Shown here piece by piece: positions 50,403 through 62,000 of a DNA stretch of 64,000 nucleotides. The stretch comes from Patiria pectinifera (Eukaryota; Echinodermata; Asteroidea; Valvatida; Asterinidae). The translations under genes were made by a program, and so were the position numbers. The stretch is from positions 4,727,770-4,791,769 of the forward strand of contig CM057142.1 of assembly GCA_029964075.1 (NCBI GenBank). The letters are read 5' to 3'. Each line of letters opens with the position of its first letter. Within the stretch, counting starts at the first letter, position 1. The notes beneath the pieces were generated by a model. That model did no database searches, was not told the DNA's origin, and worked only from the letters and a program-made list of their open reading frames with translations.

Positions 50403-50852
50403 CGCTCTTTTCACGCTTACACTGAAAAAATGCCTGGGTTAATTTTACCCAAGAAAGGGTGAAACTTGGTACTACCCAAACTTGGGTTGTTCTATAACCA
50501 ATTTATTGTTTGTGTTAGAATTTCTGTTAAATTCAACCAAAAGTTAAATTTGGTCTTGAATGATCACAAATTTTGGTTGAATTTAGCATAAATTCTAAAC
50601 AATTGGTTATAGAACAACCCAAGTTTGGGTATAGTTCCAGTTTTCACCCTTTCTTTGGTAAAATTAACCCAGGCAATTTTTCAGTGTAGTGTAGGAATGC
50701 ACAGCCTCGACCTGGCAAATTTACACAATAGATATAGCCGGTTCAGTGATTCCCGCGTCGGGGTTCGATCACTGAACTGGCTACAATGTATTTTCATTGT
50801 GTAAAGTTGTCAGATCGAGGCTCTGCATTATGGCGGAGCGTGAAAAGAGCGT
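50403..50852. repeat. Foldback element interrupted by a TA-flanked insert
   Basis: CGCTCTTTTCACGC at 50403 is inverted as GCGTGAAAAGAGCG at about 50839. An inner stem pairs 50708-50760 with 50765-50820 (CCTCGACCTGG / CAGATCGAGG; CCGGTTCAGTGAT / ATCACTGAACTGG). The stem is broken by the 267 bp element at 50420-50686. Confidence 0.75.
50420..50686. mobile_element. TA-flanked miniature element, CACTGAAAAA ends (267 bp)
   Basis: CACTGAAAAAATGCCTGGG and CCCAGGCAATTTTTCAGTG, with long inverted arms of about 110 bp (AACCCAAGTTTGGG-like) and TA on both sides (50418-50419, 50687-50688). Tc1/mariner-like by target. Confidence 0.82.
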
Positions 50853-50960
50853 GTTTGCCAGCCTGTGACCCTCCGGGACTTCAGCACGTACGCTATTATC
50901 CGTAGGAGTGTTGCATGTCCCGTTGAAAGGCTGTTTTTCATCCTGTCACCGTGACGCTTA

Positions 50961-51344
50961 GGCCAAAAAAAAATATTCGGTCTCTGGTCAGACCAAAGTT
51001 CCGGAATTGGCGCAGCCACGCGGTTTAATTTTTTTTTTTTTGCTTTTTTGCTTTTTTTTTTCTTCAAGCTTGGATTGTACAGACAATGGTGGGTACTATT
51101 TTGCTTTTTTGGTGTCCTCGTGTACATTGGTGTCCTCCATAATTTTGCCTTGGTGCTTTCGATCATTTGCCTTGGTGCAACTTCCCATTCCTGGTGCTCT
51201 TTGGTAAAAAAAAAATTGAGGAGGTGCGGAAATAGAGGGCGCTGTTGGAGCTACCGCGGAACACTTTGGGAAAAAAAAGATCGACGCGCTAGATTAAAAT
51301 CGACGCGCGCGCTGACCAGAGACCGACTTATTATTTTTTTGGCC
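50961..51344. mobile_element. Miniature element with GGCCAAAAAAA ends
   Basis: GGCCAAAAAAAAATATTCGG at left is inverted at right (TTATTATTTTTTTGGCC). GGTCTCTGGTCAG pairs with CTGACCAGAGACC. TTA is found on both sides (50958-50960, 51345-51347), a possible 3-bp duplication. 384 bp. Confidence 0.7.
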
Positions 51345-51458
51345 TTAACTTGAATTAATACAAAGGATGTGCCCCTGGGAACTCTGGTTTTACATTGAAA
51401 ACCCGGGCAGCTATATTACCAATAGCATCAAGGCCGACCCAAAATGAATTAGGTTGAC

Positions 51459-54400
51459 TAATATAGTACTGCAGCCCAGATCATTCTGGTCAAACGAACA
51501 AGGTACCAATATCCGAGCACAGAATTGTGTAACCTAACATATTCAGATATGGATGTCTGCCGGGAACCCCCTGCTGCATGTGGCCGCTGGGGCCCAAGAG
51601 AAGGGGGAAAATAAGGGGCTGGATCAAACATTGGCGGTACCACATAAAACCAAGTTTAAATGAACAATTACACCCTACTAGGTATAAAATATCCATTGCC
51701 AGACAAATTGTCTGCTGCATAAGGCCCGCCAGACACACCCAAAGTGGATGGAGGAGGGGCGTGGCCGTCACCCCCTTCTTTCCTTTTTCGCTGATACGGT
51801 TACAACGTGATGATTAAGAAGAAAATGAAACTAATTTATATTGATGCCTTAGCACTTGTAGAAAATGAAAATGTAACGTAAGAGTGATTTCAGGTCAGAC
51901 TAATTAAGTTAAGAGTGGGGCAAAAGCGCGAAAGGGGGCGTGGCCGCCACCCCCTCTGTGTACATTTTCGCTTTTATCGTCGCAATGCAATTTTTAAATC
52001 ATGCGGAATTTCTCTGACAGTTGTGCTAATGTCTTGCAGTTATTTTGACACCGGTTGTATGAAATTAGGGCATACCTTCGTCAACAACTGTTCATTTTCC
52101 AGAACAGGTAGGCCTAAGTTAACTTTTCCCATAATATACACGTATCATGCACATGTGCATGAAATTATGTGTGCATTGAGAGAACAGATCGAATTGAAAC
52201 TTCCCAGATGCATTTTATTGATGCCGTGGTAGTTTTAGAAAATTACATCTTAAGAATGATATTAGGTTAGACAAATTAATTTAACTCCACTCTAAAAGTG
52301 GAGGGGCGTGGCCGCCACCCCCTGTGTGTGCATTTTTGTCCATATCGTCACAAGGTGTTTGTTTTTAATTGTGCCAAGTTTCTCTGACATGTTTACTGAT
52401 GTATTTCAGTTGCTTTGAAACCAATTTTATGAAAATAGAGCACACCTTCGTCGCCAAATGTCCATTTTCCAAAAGAGGGAGACCTAATGTTAACTTTTCC
52501 ATGATCATGTTTAATGTCCATGACAGTGCGCATGAGAGTGCCGACTTAACCATGGCAACTAAACATATTTTGAGAGGTTGGATTGAAAGTTCACATATGT
52601 ACTACAGATGTCCAGTGGTGTTTTTTATTTAGATGCCAGTAATTACATTGAAACACACAGGACTAGCAGGAGATGACTAGTCGTAAAACAGTAACAGCTT
52701 TGGGGATTGGGCTGAACATGGAATTGAATGGGCAGCAGTGCAGGGCGGTTAAGGTCAAATATTTTGTACAATATTGAGCACATTGTAACATATTTTTCAA
52801 TGGAATAAAGCAGTATTTACCATAACACCCAGTTAAGTATCGACTTGGGTAAACCACGTTTTAACTCTTTACCAAGCCCACTGGTCACCGTAAGTGTGCG
52901 ACGTTTGTCCGAAGTGCCTATTATAAATATTCTTTTTGTCGCCTGCTTTAACAAGGCATTAAAAAAGGGTGATGGAGATCAGAGGTTGTGAGAAAATTGT
53001 CTTTGGTGTCTAAATTCATGACAAGAAGTAAAAGTGGGTATACAAAGTTCACTGGCCTCTCAAAGGTCGATCACCAGAGGTCAGACATGAACTGTCCATA
53101 TAATAATATGGAAATTCATATCATGGCAACAAGAAGTTTAGATGTGGGTCTTGAAAAAGTAGCTCCATGGTTAATATCACCATTGAGGTATTTCTAACCC
53201 CATGATATCACTAAATACCTTGGGCATTAAGTTCATTATTGACCTCTTGAAGCACACCAGAGGTCAGAGATGAAATGCCCTGCGTACGAAAATTCTTTTC
53301 ATAGCATAAACACCTGCATTTAGAATTGGGTTTTGAAAAAAAAAAATTGCCCAAGTTAAATACTAGTAGTAGTCGAATAAATATCTATCAATATATACAA
53401 AAGCCATGACCTCTGTCAATTATGAAATTTTCCATATCGGATCATTATTTGTATTGTATGAAGAACCATACGAATTGTTTGATCTCAAAGTAAACAACTG
53501 TTTAAGATATTTGACTTTAACTGTCGATACTGCTCATTAAGATTCAATTCCATCTTCAGACTCAAGTCCCAAAACTTCTTAGAATACATCTACTGCTACC
53601 TGTGTGTTGTAACTACTTTTAAAGTTGTAAAAGGCCGAATACCAAAAAAACGTGTTTTTCGTCCGGGGTCTTGAAAAAAAAAGGAGGAAGAGGGGCTTTT
53701 TATTTTTTTTAATTTTTTTTTTGAAAGATGGCCGCCATTTTAAAATCCGGCAGCCGTTGGTGTTTCCACTGTTCAAAGACACTTTTAAAATGAAAGACAA
53801 GTTGGACGGGACGAGCGGGCGGGACGAGAAACAAGGTGTTTTTTTTACTTCCCCTAATAAAAGGACCACTGCACATCTGTAGTGTAAGTTTCAATTCAAC
53901 CTTTTATAATGTATAGCAAACGTCACAGAGAAACTTGATACGATCAAAACATGCATTGTGACAATATACAAATGTAGGCACAAATGCACATGGAGGGGTG
54001 GCGGCCACGCCCCTCCACTCTATTTGCACCACTCCTAAGTTAATTTGTCTAACCTTAAACCGGTACATTGTAATTTTCTAAAACTACCAATTAAGGCATA
54101 ACCAAAACTGGTTATATTTTCGTACTCTTAATTTTGTAATGCATCTGGGAAGTTTCAAATGAATTCAATCTGCCACTGTCATGCGCACTACCATGCATAT
54201 GTGCATGTGTGTACATTATCAATGGGGAAAAGTGTTCAATTATGCATGGGAGCTCTATTTTCATAAAATGGGTTTCAAAACAACTGAAATACATCAGTAA
54301 ACATGTCAGAGAAACTTGGCACGATTAAAAACAAACACATTGTGACAATATGGACGAAAATGCACATGGAGGGGGTGGCGGCCACGCCCCCTCTACTCTT

Positions 54401-55185
54401 TTCATAAGTTAATTTGTCTAACCTAAAATCATTCTTAAGATGTAATTTTCTAAAACTACCAAGGCATCAATAAAACCTGGTTTTATTTTCATACTTTTAA
54501 ATTTGTAATGCATCTGGGAAGTTTCAATTCGATCTGTTAGTCTCAATGCACATGTGCATGATACGTGTACATTATCAATGGGAAAAGTTAACTAAGGCCT
54601 ACCTGTTCTGGAAAATGAACATTTGTTGACGAAGGTGTGCTTCAATTTTATACAACTGGTGTCAAAATAACTGCAAGACATTAGCACACCTGTCAGAGAA
54701 ATTTGGTATGATTTAAAAATTGCATTGCGACGATATAAGCGAAAATGTACACGGAGGGGGTGGCGGCCACGCCCCCTTCGCGCTTTTGCCCCACTCTTAA
54801 GTTAATTAGTCTGACCTGAAATCACTCTTATGTTACATTTTCATTTTTTGTACAAGTGTTTGCATCAATATTAAATAGTTTCATTTTTTCTCAATCATCA
54901 CGTTGCAACCGTTTCAGCGAAAAAGAAAAGAAGGGGGTGACGGCCACGCCCCTCCTCCAATTGTTCATTTAAACTTGGTTTTATGTGGTACCTCCAATGT
55001 TTGATCCAGCCCCTTATATGCCCGCTTCTTTTGGGCCCCAGCAGCCACATGCAGCAGGGGGTCCCCGGCAGACATCCATATCTGAATATGTTAGGTTACA
55101 CAAAAAATGTTTCTGTGCTCGGATATCGGTACCTTGTTCGTTTGACCAACATGCTCTGGGCTGCCGTACTAATAGTCCAGTACTG
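51459..55185. mobile_element. Large foldback element with subrepeat-built arms (3.7 kb)
   Basis: The left arm (51459 to about 52640) is inverted in the right arm (about 53920-55185). The outer parts match well: AACGAACAAGGTACCAATATC near 51493 against the inverse near 55130, and TTAGGTTACAC near 55090. Each arm has units of about 370-390 bp centred on GGGGCGTGGCCGCCACCCC: left at about 51757, 51935 and 52300; right, inverted, at about 53997, 54366, 54757 and 54938. The centre (52640-53920) is not repeated between arms and shows no transposase. Architecture resembles Foldback-type or other long-inverted-repeat DNA elements; family not assigned. No target duplication was resolved. Confidence 0.8.
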
Positions 55186-56094
55186 ATGAACTGACATAGA
55201 TGAAAAATGGCTATAAACTGTTTCACGGCCCCTGGACTGTTTCCCCACTTTCTAAAGTGGGGGGGGGGGGGGGGCAGGCTATCATATCGTTTTTCTTCCA
55301 CGTTTTTTCGTCCCTGACTAAAAATTGGAGCATATGTATAGCTCAGAAGAGCTGATTCAGGATTCCAAACTCAAAAATGATGTTTAAGTGATAATCTTTT
55401 TCCAAACCAAATTGGTTAAAGTAGTCGGAAATTGAATCAGATCGAATTTGTCGGGGCCCTTAAGCCGGCCCCAAACGCCAACCATTAAGCCTTGGCGCTT
55501 CACGCTCGCATTGGTTCTGATCAAGGTATATGTGTCCCCCCCCCCCTTCCTTCTTGTGAGAAGTGACGCCCTTGCTCGGCGTGCCACTTCATGCACTGTC
55601 CAAAGTGCTACGCGTAACTCATGAAGGCCTACAACCGACCCTCAGTCGCCACGTGTATTGGCATTTGACTTCAGCGGATACGGCCGGGCTGGCGGTGTGT
55701 CGATAACAAAACGCATATGTGTCGCGAAGGGGGAGGGGGCTGGGGATCCTCTCCCCCCCCCCCCCAAAAAAAATAGAGAAGAAGAAAAGGGGATGTGAGA
55801 CAGAAAAAAGAGGCGCGAAGTCATATTATTGTTAATTGTATGGGGCCAAATGTCCCTGCCCACCCTCGAAAAATGATAAATCGAGAATAATATGCTGGAA
55901 AAGTACAGGATTTTTTTCTTTTTTTTCTTTTGGAGGGGGGGTATTGTGCTTCGCCCCCACCCTTCCCCCTCAAAAAAAATCTTGGCGACGCACTCAATAC
56001 CCAGCCAATCAGCATAGTATTATGAGTCTTTATTATATTTTCACCATTATAAACCGTTTTTTACAAATTAATGTAAACCTTTATCCCTATACAG
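55186..56094. other. Intergenic region upstream of SLCO, possible 5' UTR intron
   Basis: Contains long G and C runs (55258, 55538, 55760, 55936). The sequence before the SLCO ATG, TTATCCCTATACAG, looks like a splice acceptor, so a non-coding first exon probably lies somewhere upstream. No TATA box was identified. Confidence 0.45.
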
Positions 56095-59000
56095 ATGTCG
56101 TCAACAATGGTCACTGAAGAACCCAAACAGAAACTCGCTGCCGCAGACGAAGATGCTCCGGAGTGCAGCTATTGCTCCGTCAGACCGCCGTGTCTTCAAC
56201 GCTTCGCACGGCCGGCTTTCTTCGTTGCCGTTGTCAGCATGTTCCTCTTTGCCGATGGTTTTATCGTTGGGGTGATCCAGGGGACGATAACCACAACTGA
56301 ACACCGGTATCAGTTCAGTCTCGGTCAGATTGGCCTGTTATTATCAGGCTTTTCCGTAGGCGGCGTCTTTGGCAACGTGCTCGTGATCTTATTTTTCAGT
56401 AAGCCGGATACCAATCGACCACGCCTACTGGGAATATGTTCCCTGTTGAGTGGTCTTGCGACTGTTGTAGAAACCATCCCACAGTTCATTCAAGTTCCAT
56501 ACGTTCCTGCAGGTTTTGAGGCTACCAACGATACAGAGGGCGCGTTTCAGCAGGTAGAGATGCTGTGCATGGCAGACAAGTCGGGGGCAGACTGCACAGA
56601 CCAGCCGGCTGAGACTGTGTCTCCTAATCAGGTTGCTTTCTACATTATGCTGTCAGGCACACTGCTTGAAGGTGCAAGTATCATGATCATGTTCACAACA
56701 GTGCACGCATACATCTCGGACAATACAACTCCAAAAGATACGGCCTTTTATATAGGTAACTGTGTTTTAATCTCATCAGATGTAAACCTGCCATTGATTA
56801 TAACTATATTGAACTACCTTATGTTTTCTTCAGTATGCTACGATCTAAAAGTGTGATGGTATATAAATATTGAGTGGCTCAGAGTGAAATGGGAGGAATA
56901 TTATCGCAAGGTAAAATCTGGACATTTCCATTTCACGAGGCGAAGCCGAGTGAACTGAAAAAGTCCAGATTTTACCGAGCGATAATATTTCTCACATTGA
57001 AGCCCAGGCGCGGATCCAGAGGGAGGGTTTTGGGGGTGTCCCCCCCCCCCCTGCTCTGTCCCAAAAATATTTTTCCATAGAAATTCCTGGGGAAAAAATG
57101 CGAAACCCCCCCCCCCCCCCACCCCCTGTTCCGACACCCATTTTTGTTTTGCTAGTAATAATGTCCGCCTGGCACAAAATACGTACTGAGCCAGCTTGGT
57201 TAGGGGGTATACGTACATTATTCTGTGATATAGTGTTCATTATCGTCGGATTTGAACAGCACCCCCATCGAAAGTATAGCACGCCCCCCCCCCCCTGCTT
57301 TTTGATTTTACCCCCCTGAAGCCACTCAATATTTGTTTTATATAACTGACATTGGCCAATAGATCCTTGTCATTTGACATATTTGAACTTTTATTTCAAT
57401 ACAAAAGTTGGCCAAACATTCTACGTCTGGCATTCCTTTATATTTTGTAATTTGTTCGAATTTTTTTTATACACACGGTATAAATAATAACTGATTAATG
57501 GAAAATATCGCCCGAGATTATTAGTTTCTCTCCCATCACCATTTTTTTAATCAGGTATCTGGGGAGCTGTGGGTGGCCTGTCACCAGTAGCAGGCATCTT
57601 TGCGACTGCGGCATTTCTTGGTCTGTGGGTAGACTTCTACAGAATCCCCTCATCAACCGTGCCCGTGACTCCCGAGGACAGGGCGTGGGTGGGAGCATGG
57701 TGGCTGGGCTACCTTGTTGCTGCAGTCTTGTATGTGCTTCCAGCGTTGCCCCTCTTTGGATTTCCCGTGGTGATGAGAAAGTCCCGTACCAACGCCGAAG
57801 GCAGCGACAGCGTCAGTGGGGATGACGGGGACACGGAAAACAAGAGTGGGGCACAGTTCCCCAAAGGAGAAACTTCGAGTGGTAATGAAAATAATTATGT
57901 TTACATATTATTCTACAGTAACCCAATACGTTTGCGCTGATTAATTATGGCCTGTAACTCTCTGATGATCAATGCCAAAAGTTACAGGGACTGTTTGTTT
58001 ATACCATGGTATAATATTAAACGTGTTTGAGGGGTTCATTTTCGCGATTATATCCCCAAACAGGTAGTTTGTCGACGTTGTGGAAGGTGTTGAAAAACCG
58101 TGACTGCATGCTGACATGCCTGTCCCAAGCTGGTGCTTTCCTCCTTTTGTATGGCTATGGTATCTTCGTTCCCAAGTACCTGGAAATTCAGTTTGAGGTG
58201 GAAACCCGACTTGCCGACATCCTGACAGGTAAGGCTGCAATAGTTACATCAGACATTGGTAGATTTGTGGAAACTACAACATGTGGTTTAGGCGGCCTAC
58301 TCACCACAGTGCACAAGTGGTGTGGTTGTGTTCATTTTACTAACCAATATATTCGCGCCATTGTAAAAGCATGATATGACATCATGATGTAATACGGTGC
58401 TTAATGCTCTTGGCATGATGACGTAATTAATTGACTATTCATCTAGTGCAAGAAGTATTACAGGTTAAATTATCCCTCTCTCTCTCTCTCTCTTGTTTTC
58501 TTAAACTATTTAACGCAATCACACATATTCAGAATAGTTACACTTTTCTCAATGACTAAGTTGACTAATAAGACGATGTTCCGGTAACTGTAGATTTGAT
58601 TAATGTTGAACTTTAGAAAGTGACGGAAAATACATTGCATCTGGGTACCATTTAAGCAATACCTTGTTACAACAGTAAATTTATCCACATTAACATTTTT
58701 TCCTTTCAAACAACGAAAGGAATCATTGGAATCCCGGGACATACCGTTATTTCGTTTTACCGTTTTTGATTTCCTCAAAAACAAAAACAGTAAACGCACC
58801 GTTGACCGTTTTTTCGTTTTACAGTTTTGTAAAACGGTCAAACGGTATTAGGTCACAAAAACAATGACCTTTTTGCTGTTTTTCTTAATTGTTGAAAGCG
58901 ATAAACGGTTAGTTGCTTCATTTCAGAGTGTTGTTTTACAAGAACATGACAATGAAAAAACGGTCAATAGTCCTGTCGACCATTTTTCGATTTAGGTTCG

Positions 59001-62000
59001 GCAATTAAGCAATGCACCTAGGAATGTTAATGCGTCCTCATGGGATCGAGTCATTGCATTACCCTCCTCACATTTCGTTCTCACGACATAGTTTTCGAAC
59101 TGGCTATTGAAGAGCCGCGCCATACTCCAATTTCCTTCAAATATCTGCAACTTCTTCAATCGTATTACCATATCCTGTATCCATTGTAAAAAGTAATGTC
59201 CTCCCTTGAAGTTTTCCAGCGCCGATGATTTTTGCTTGCAACTCTTAAGACCCACCAACTGAATCACACCACGCATTATGCCGAGGTAACACTTTTTCAT
59301 GTAAAGCATGGTCACCCTCCACCCCCCTTGCCCAGCACCACAAAATGCACCACGGACTGCTCACTGTGACACTGAAATAAAAAAAAAAAACACAGTCTGT
59401 ATTCAATACTGACCGTTTTGCTGTTTTTCAAAGTTATTTGTTACCCTCCTCACATTTCGTTCTCACGACATAGTTTTCTTCTTCAATCGTATTTTGTGTA
59501 CAACTTTAAAACAAAAATCATTGATCGTTATGCTGTAATGAATTTTATTAAACTTATAAAACAGAGAAACCGTATTTATCTTAATACCGTTTGACCGTTT
59601 TACAAAACTGTAAAACGACAAAACGGTCAATGGTTTGTTTACTGTTTTTGTTTTGAGGAAATGCAAAACGGTAAAACGAAATAACGGTATGTCCCGGGAT
59701 TCATTGGGCAATATGAACAATAAATACACATTTGAGAACGGCTAAGATAAGGACTACGCAACTCACATTTAACATTACGAAATCACTTACAGTTACCAAG
59801 TTTAAACGGCGAGACCTTGTGATAATTATTGTCCTATATCCATCATTCATCAGGTTGTCTTCTAGCTCCTGCATACGCCGTCGGCTTCATGCTGGCTGGT
59901 TCCCTCGTCAAACGATTCAACATTCAATACCGGGGCCTAGTCTCCCTCTCGTGCGTCGCACTGGCTCTCGGCGTCGCTGGCCTCACGGCGAATTTGTTCA
60001 TTGGTTGCCCAAATGAGAATGTTGCCGGTGTCTTCACGCCATACAAGGGACAAAGGTATGCTAGTAACAATTGTGTAAACTGTAGCCGACACAAAGTCAT
60101 TTTGGTATAATTTATTAGGTCATGATGAGTGTTGTATGTATGACGAATGATAGACAGATTTGAGTCTACCCGATGTTGTTCTCCAAAATCCTTAGGGTTA
60201 TGGTAACGGTTGGGGAACATAGGTTTTGGGGAACATATAGGTATGTACCCGACAGATTTAGTACGTGTGATTATGTCTGAAAATAAATAGTATACGATTC
60301 TTGTTTTTCAGCCAGCTTGATTTAGAGGCGCCCTGCAACTCAGACTGTGAATGTTCTTTGTCTGCGTACTCACCTGTATGCGATGGCCATGGGATCACCT
60401 ATATATCAGCCTGCCACGCAGGATGCCAACTCGTCACTGAGCAGGTATGGGTAGATTTAGTCCAAAAATTTGGGACTCTTAATGCTGAGTATGAGAGTCC
60501 CACAACTTAAGGTACTGAAAACATGCAAAACAAGAAAATAGACTGACATCTGAAACAACCAGTCCAACAACTCTTCAGTACTGCATCAATCAACTGTCAG
60601 CTGACTGTGCCAAAAGAAATATATAGGATGTCGGGTACCAGGTCACTATTTCTACACATTTCTCCATAGTCAGGCACCAGACTAATGACACTGAATGACG
60701 ACGTCAGTCCTGTAAAAAAGTTGGACCATGATGGACATGTACAAGTCTAGTCTTTAGCCTCATTTTGAAATCACTTGACTTCCCTCTCATGTGCAAGCCA
60801 CTGCCAACTATTGAAGAAAAGTCGCTTTCAAAAATTGAATTGAGTCTTCAAACTTGGTTGGTGAAATACTGAGGACCTTTTCTTTGCCCAATGAAAGTTT
60901 TGGAGAAATTTGCAGGCTAAAAAGTGAGTAAAGTTGGCCTGATCTTTTGCATCGTTTTGAGAACTTAAGTTCCCAGTCTGGGGGTAGATTGTGCTTCGGA
61001 CACTGAAGGGGAATTTGACCAATAGGCTAATAATCATTTGACTCTGCCATTGTTTTTGGTCAACAAGCTCAATTTGACTTCCCGATATATTATAAGAGGA
61101 AAATACGGTTTACCTGTACATGTATACCACATTCAACTAACGCCCATTCGCCTGCAGAATCAGAAATATGGAGATTGTTCATGCTTAGCCACTGGACCAA
61201 CCAACCTAAATGGTACACCTCTGGCGGTTGAGGGCGCTTGTGACAGTCACTGCATCTCCTATGCACCGTACCTGGTTTTGCTGACTGCAGTACTGCTGTT
61301 TGCGCAGTTCGCACAGCTCATGCGTTTTAATATCGTCATGAGGTAACTTTTTTCCATTCGCTATAACTTTTTATAACGCCTCACCCACAGATTCTGTGTC
61401 TTGATTGGCCGAGAGCGAGTCACATGTTACTTTCTAATTTTGCTATCTTTCAGTACACGGCCAAAAGTACTATGCGCATAGCAACCAAAGTACTATACCA
61501 TTAGCAACCAAAGTACTATTTCCACGGCGCGGTATTTGTGTGCAAATGCATGCTGGTGTGCGCGTTGCGCGTTGTGCGTAGCGCGTATTATTCAGAAGAG
61601 AGCGCGCCGCAGACTTGGGTTCAAACATTTCGTGAAGGGTTAGTTTTTAAGAGAGAAATACATTTTCCACCAATTTTGTATTGAAATTGAAGTTTATTTC
61701 AACTGTGTTCAGATTTAAATAATGTAAAATATTAAAATCAAGCAGAATCTGTGGGTGAAGCGTTATAAAACAAATATTGAATGCTTTATCTCGTGGTGAA
61801 GTAAAACTAGCCTCCCTCGGTGATCCATGGACCATTCTATTTTCCCTCGGCTTCGCCTCGGGAAAATAGAATGGTCCATGGATCACCTCGGGAGGCTAGT
61901 TTTACTACACCACTCGAAGCATTCAATATTTGTATATTATACAACACCTGAATAAATCCCCGTCATCTGATTGGTGGATCGTTGATCACATGTCATTGAA

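Noticed and set aside
53640-53760. GATGGCCGCCATTTT as a regulatory site
   Set aside because: A short palindromic word in a repeat-rich intergenic region with no nearby gene start.
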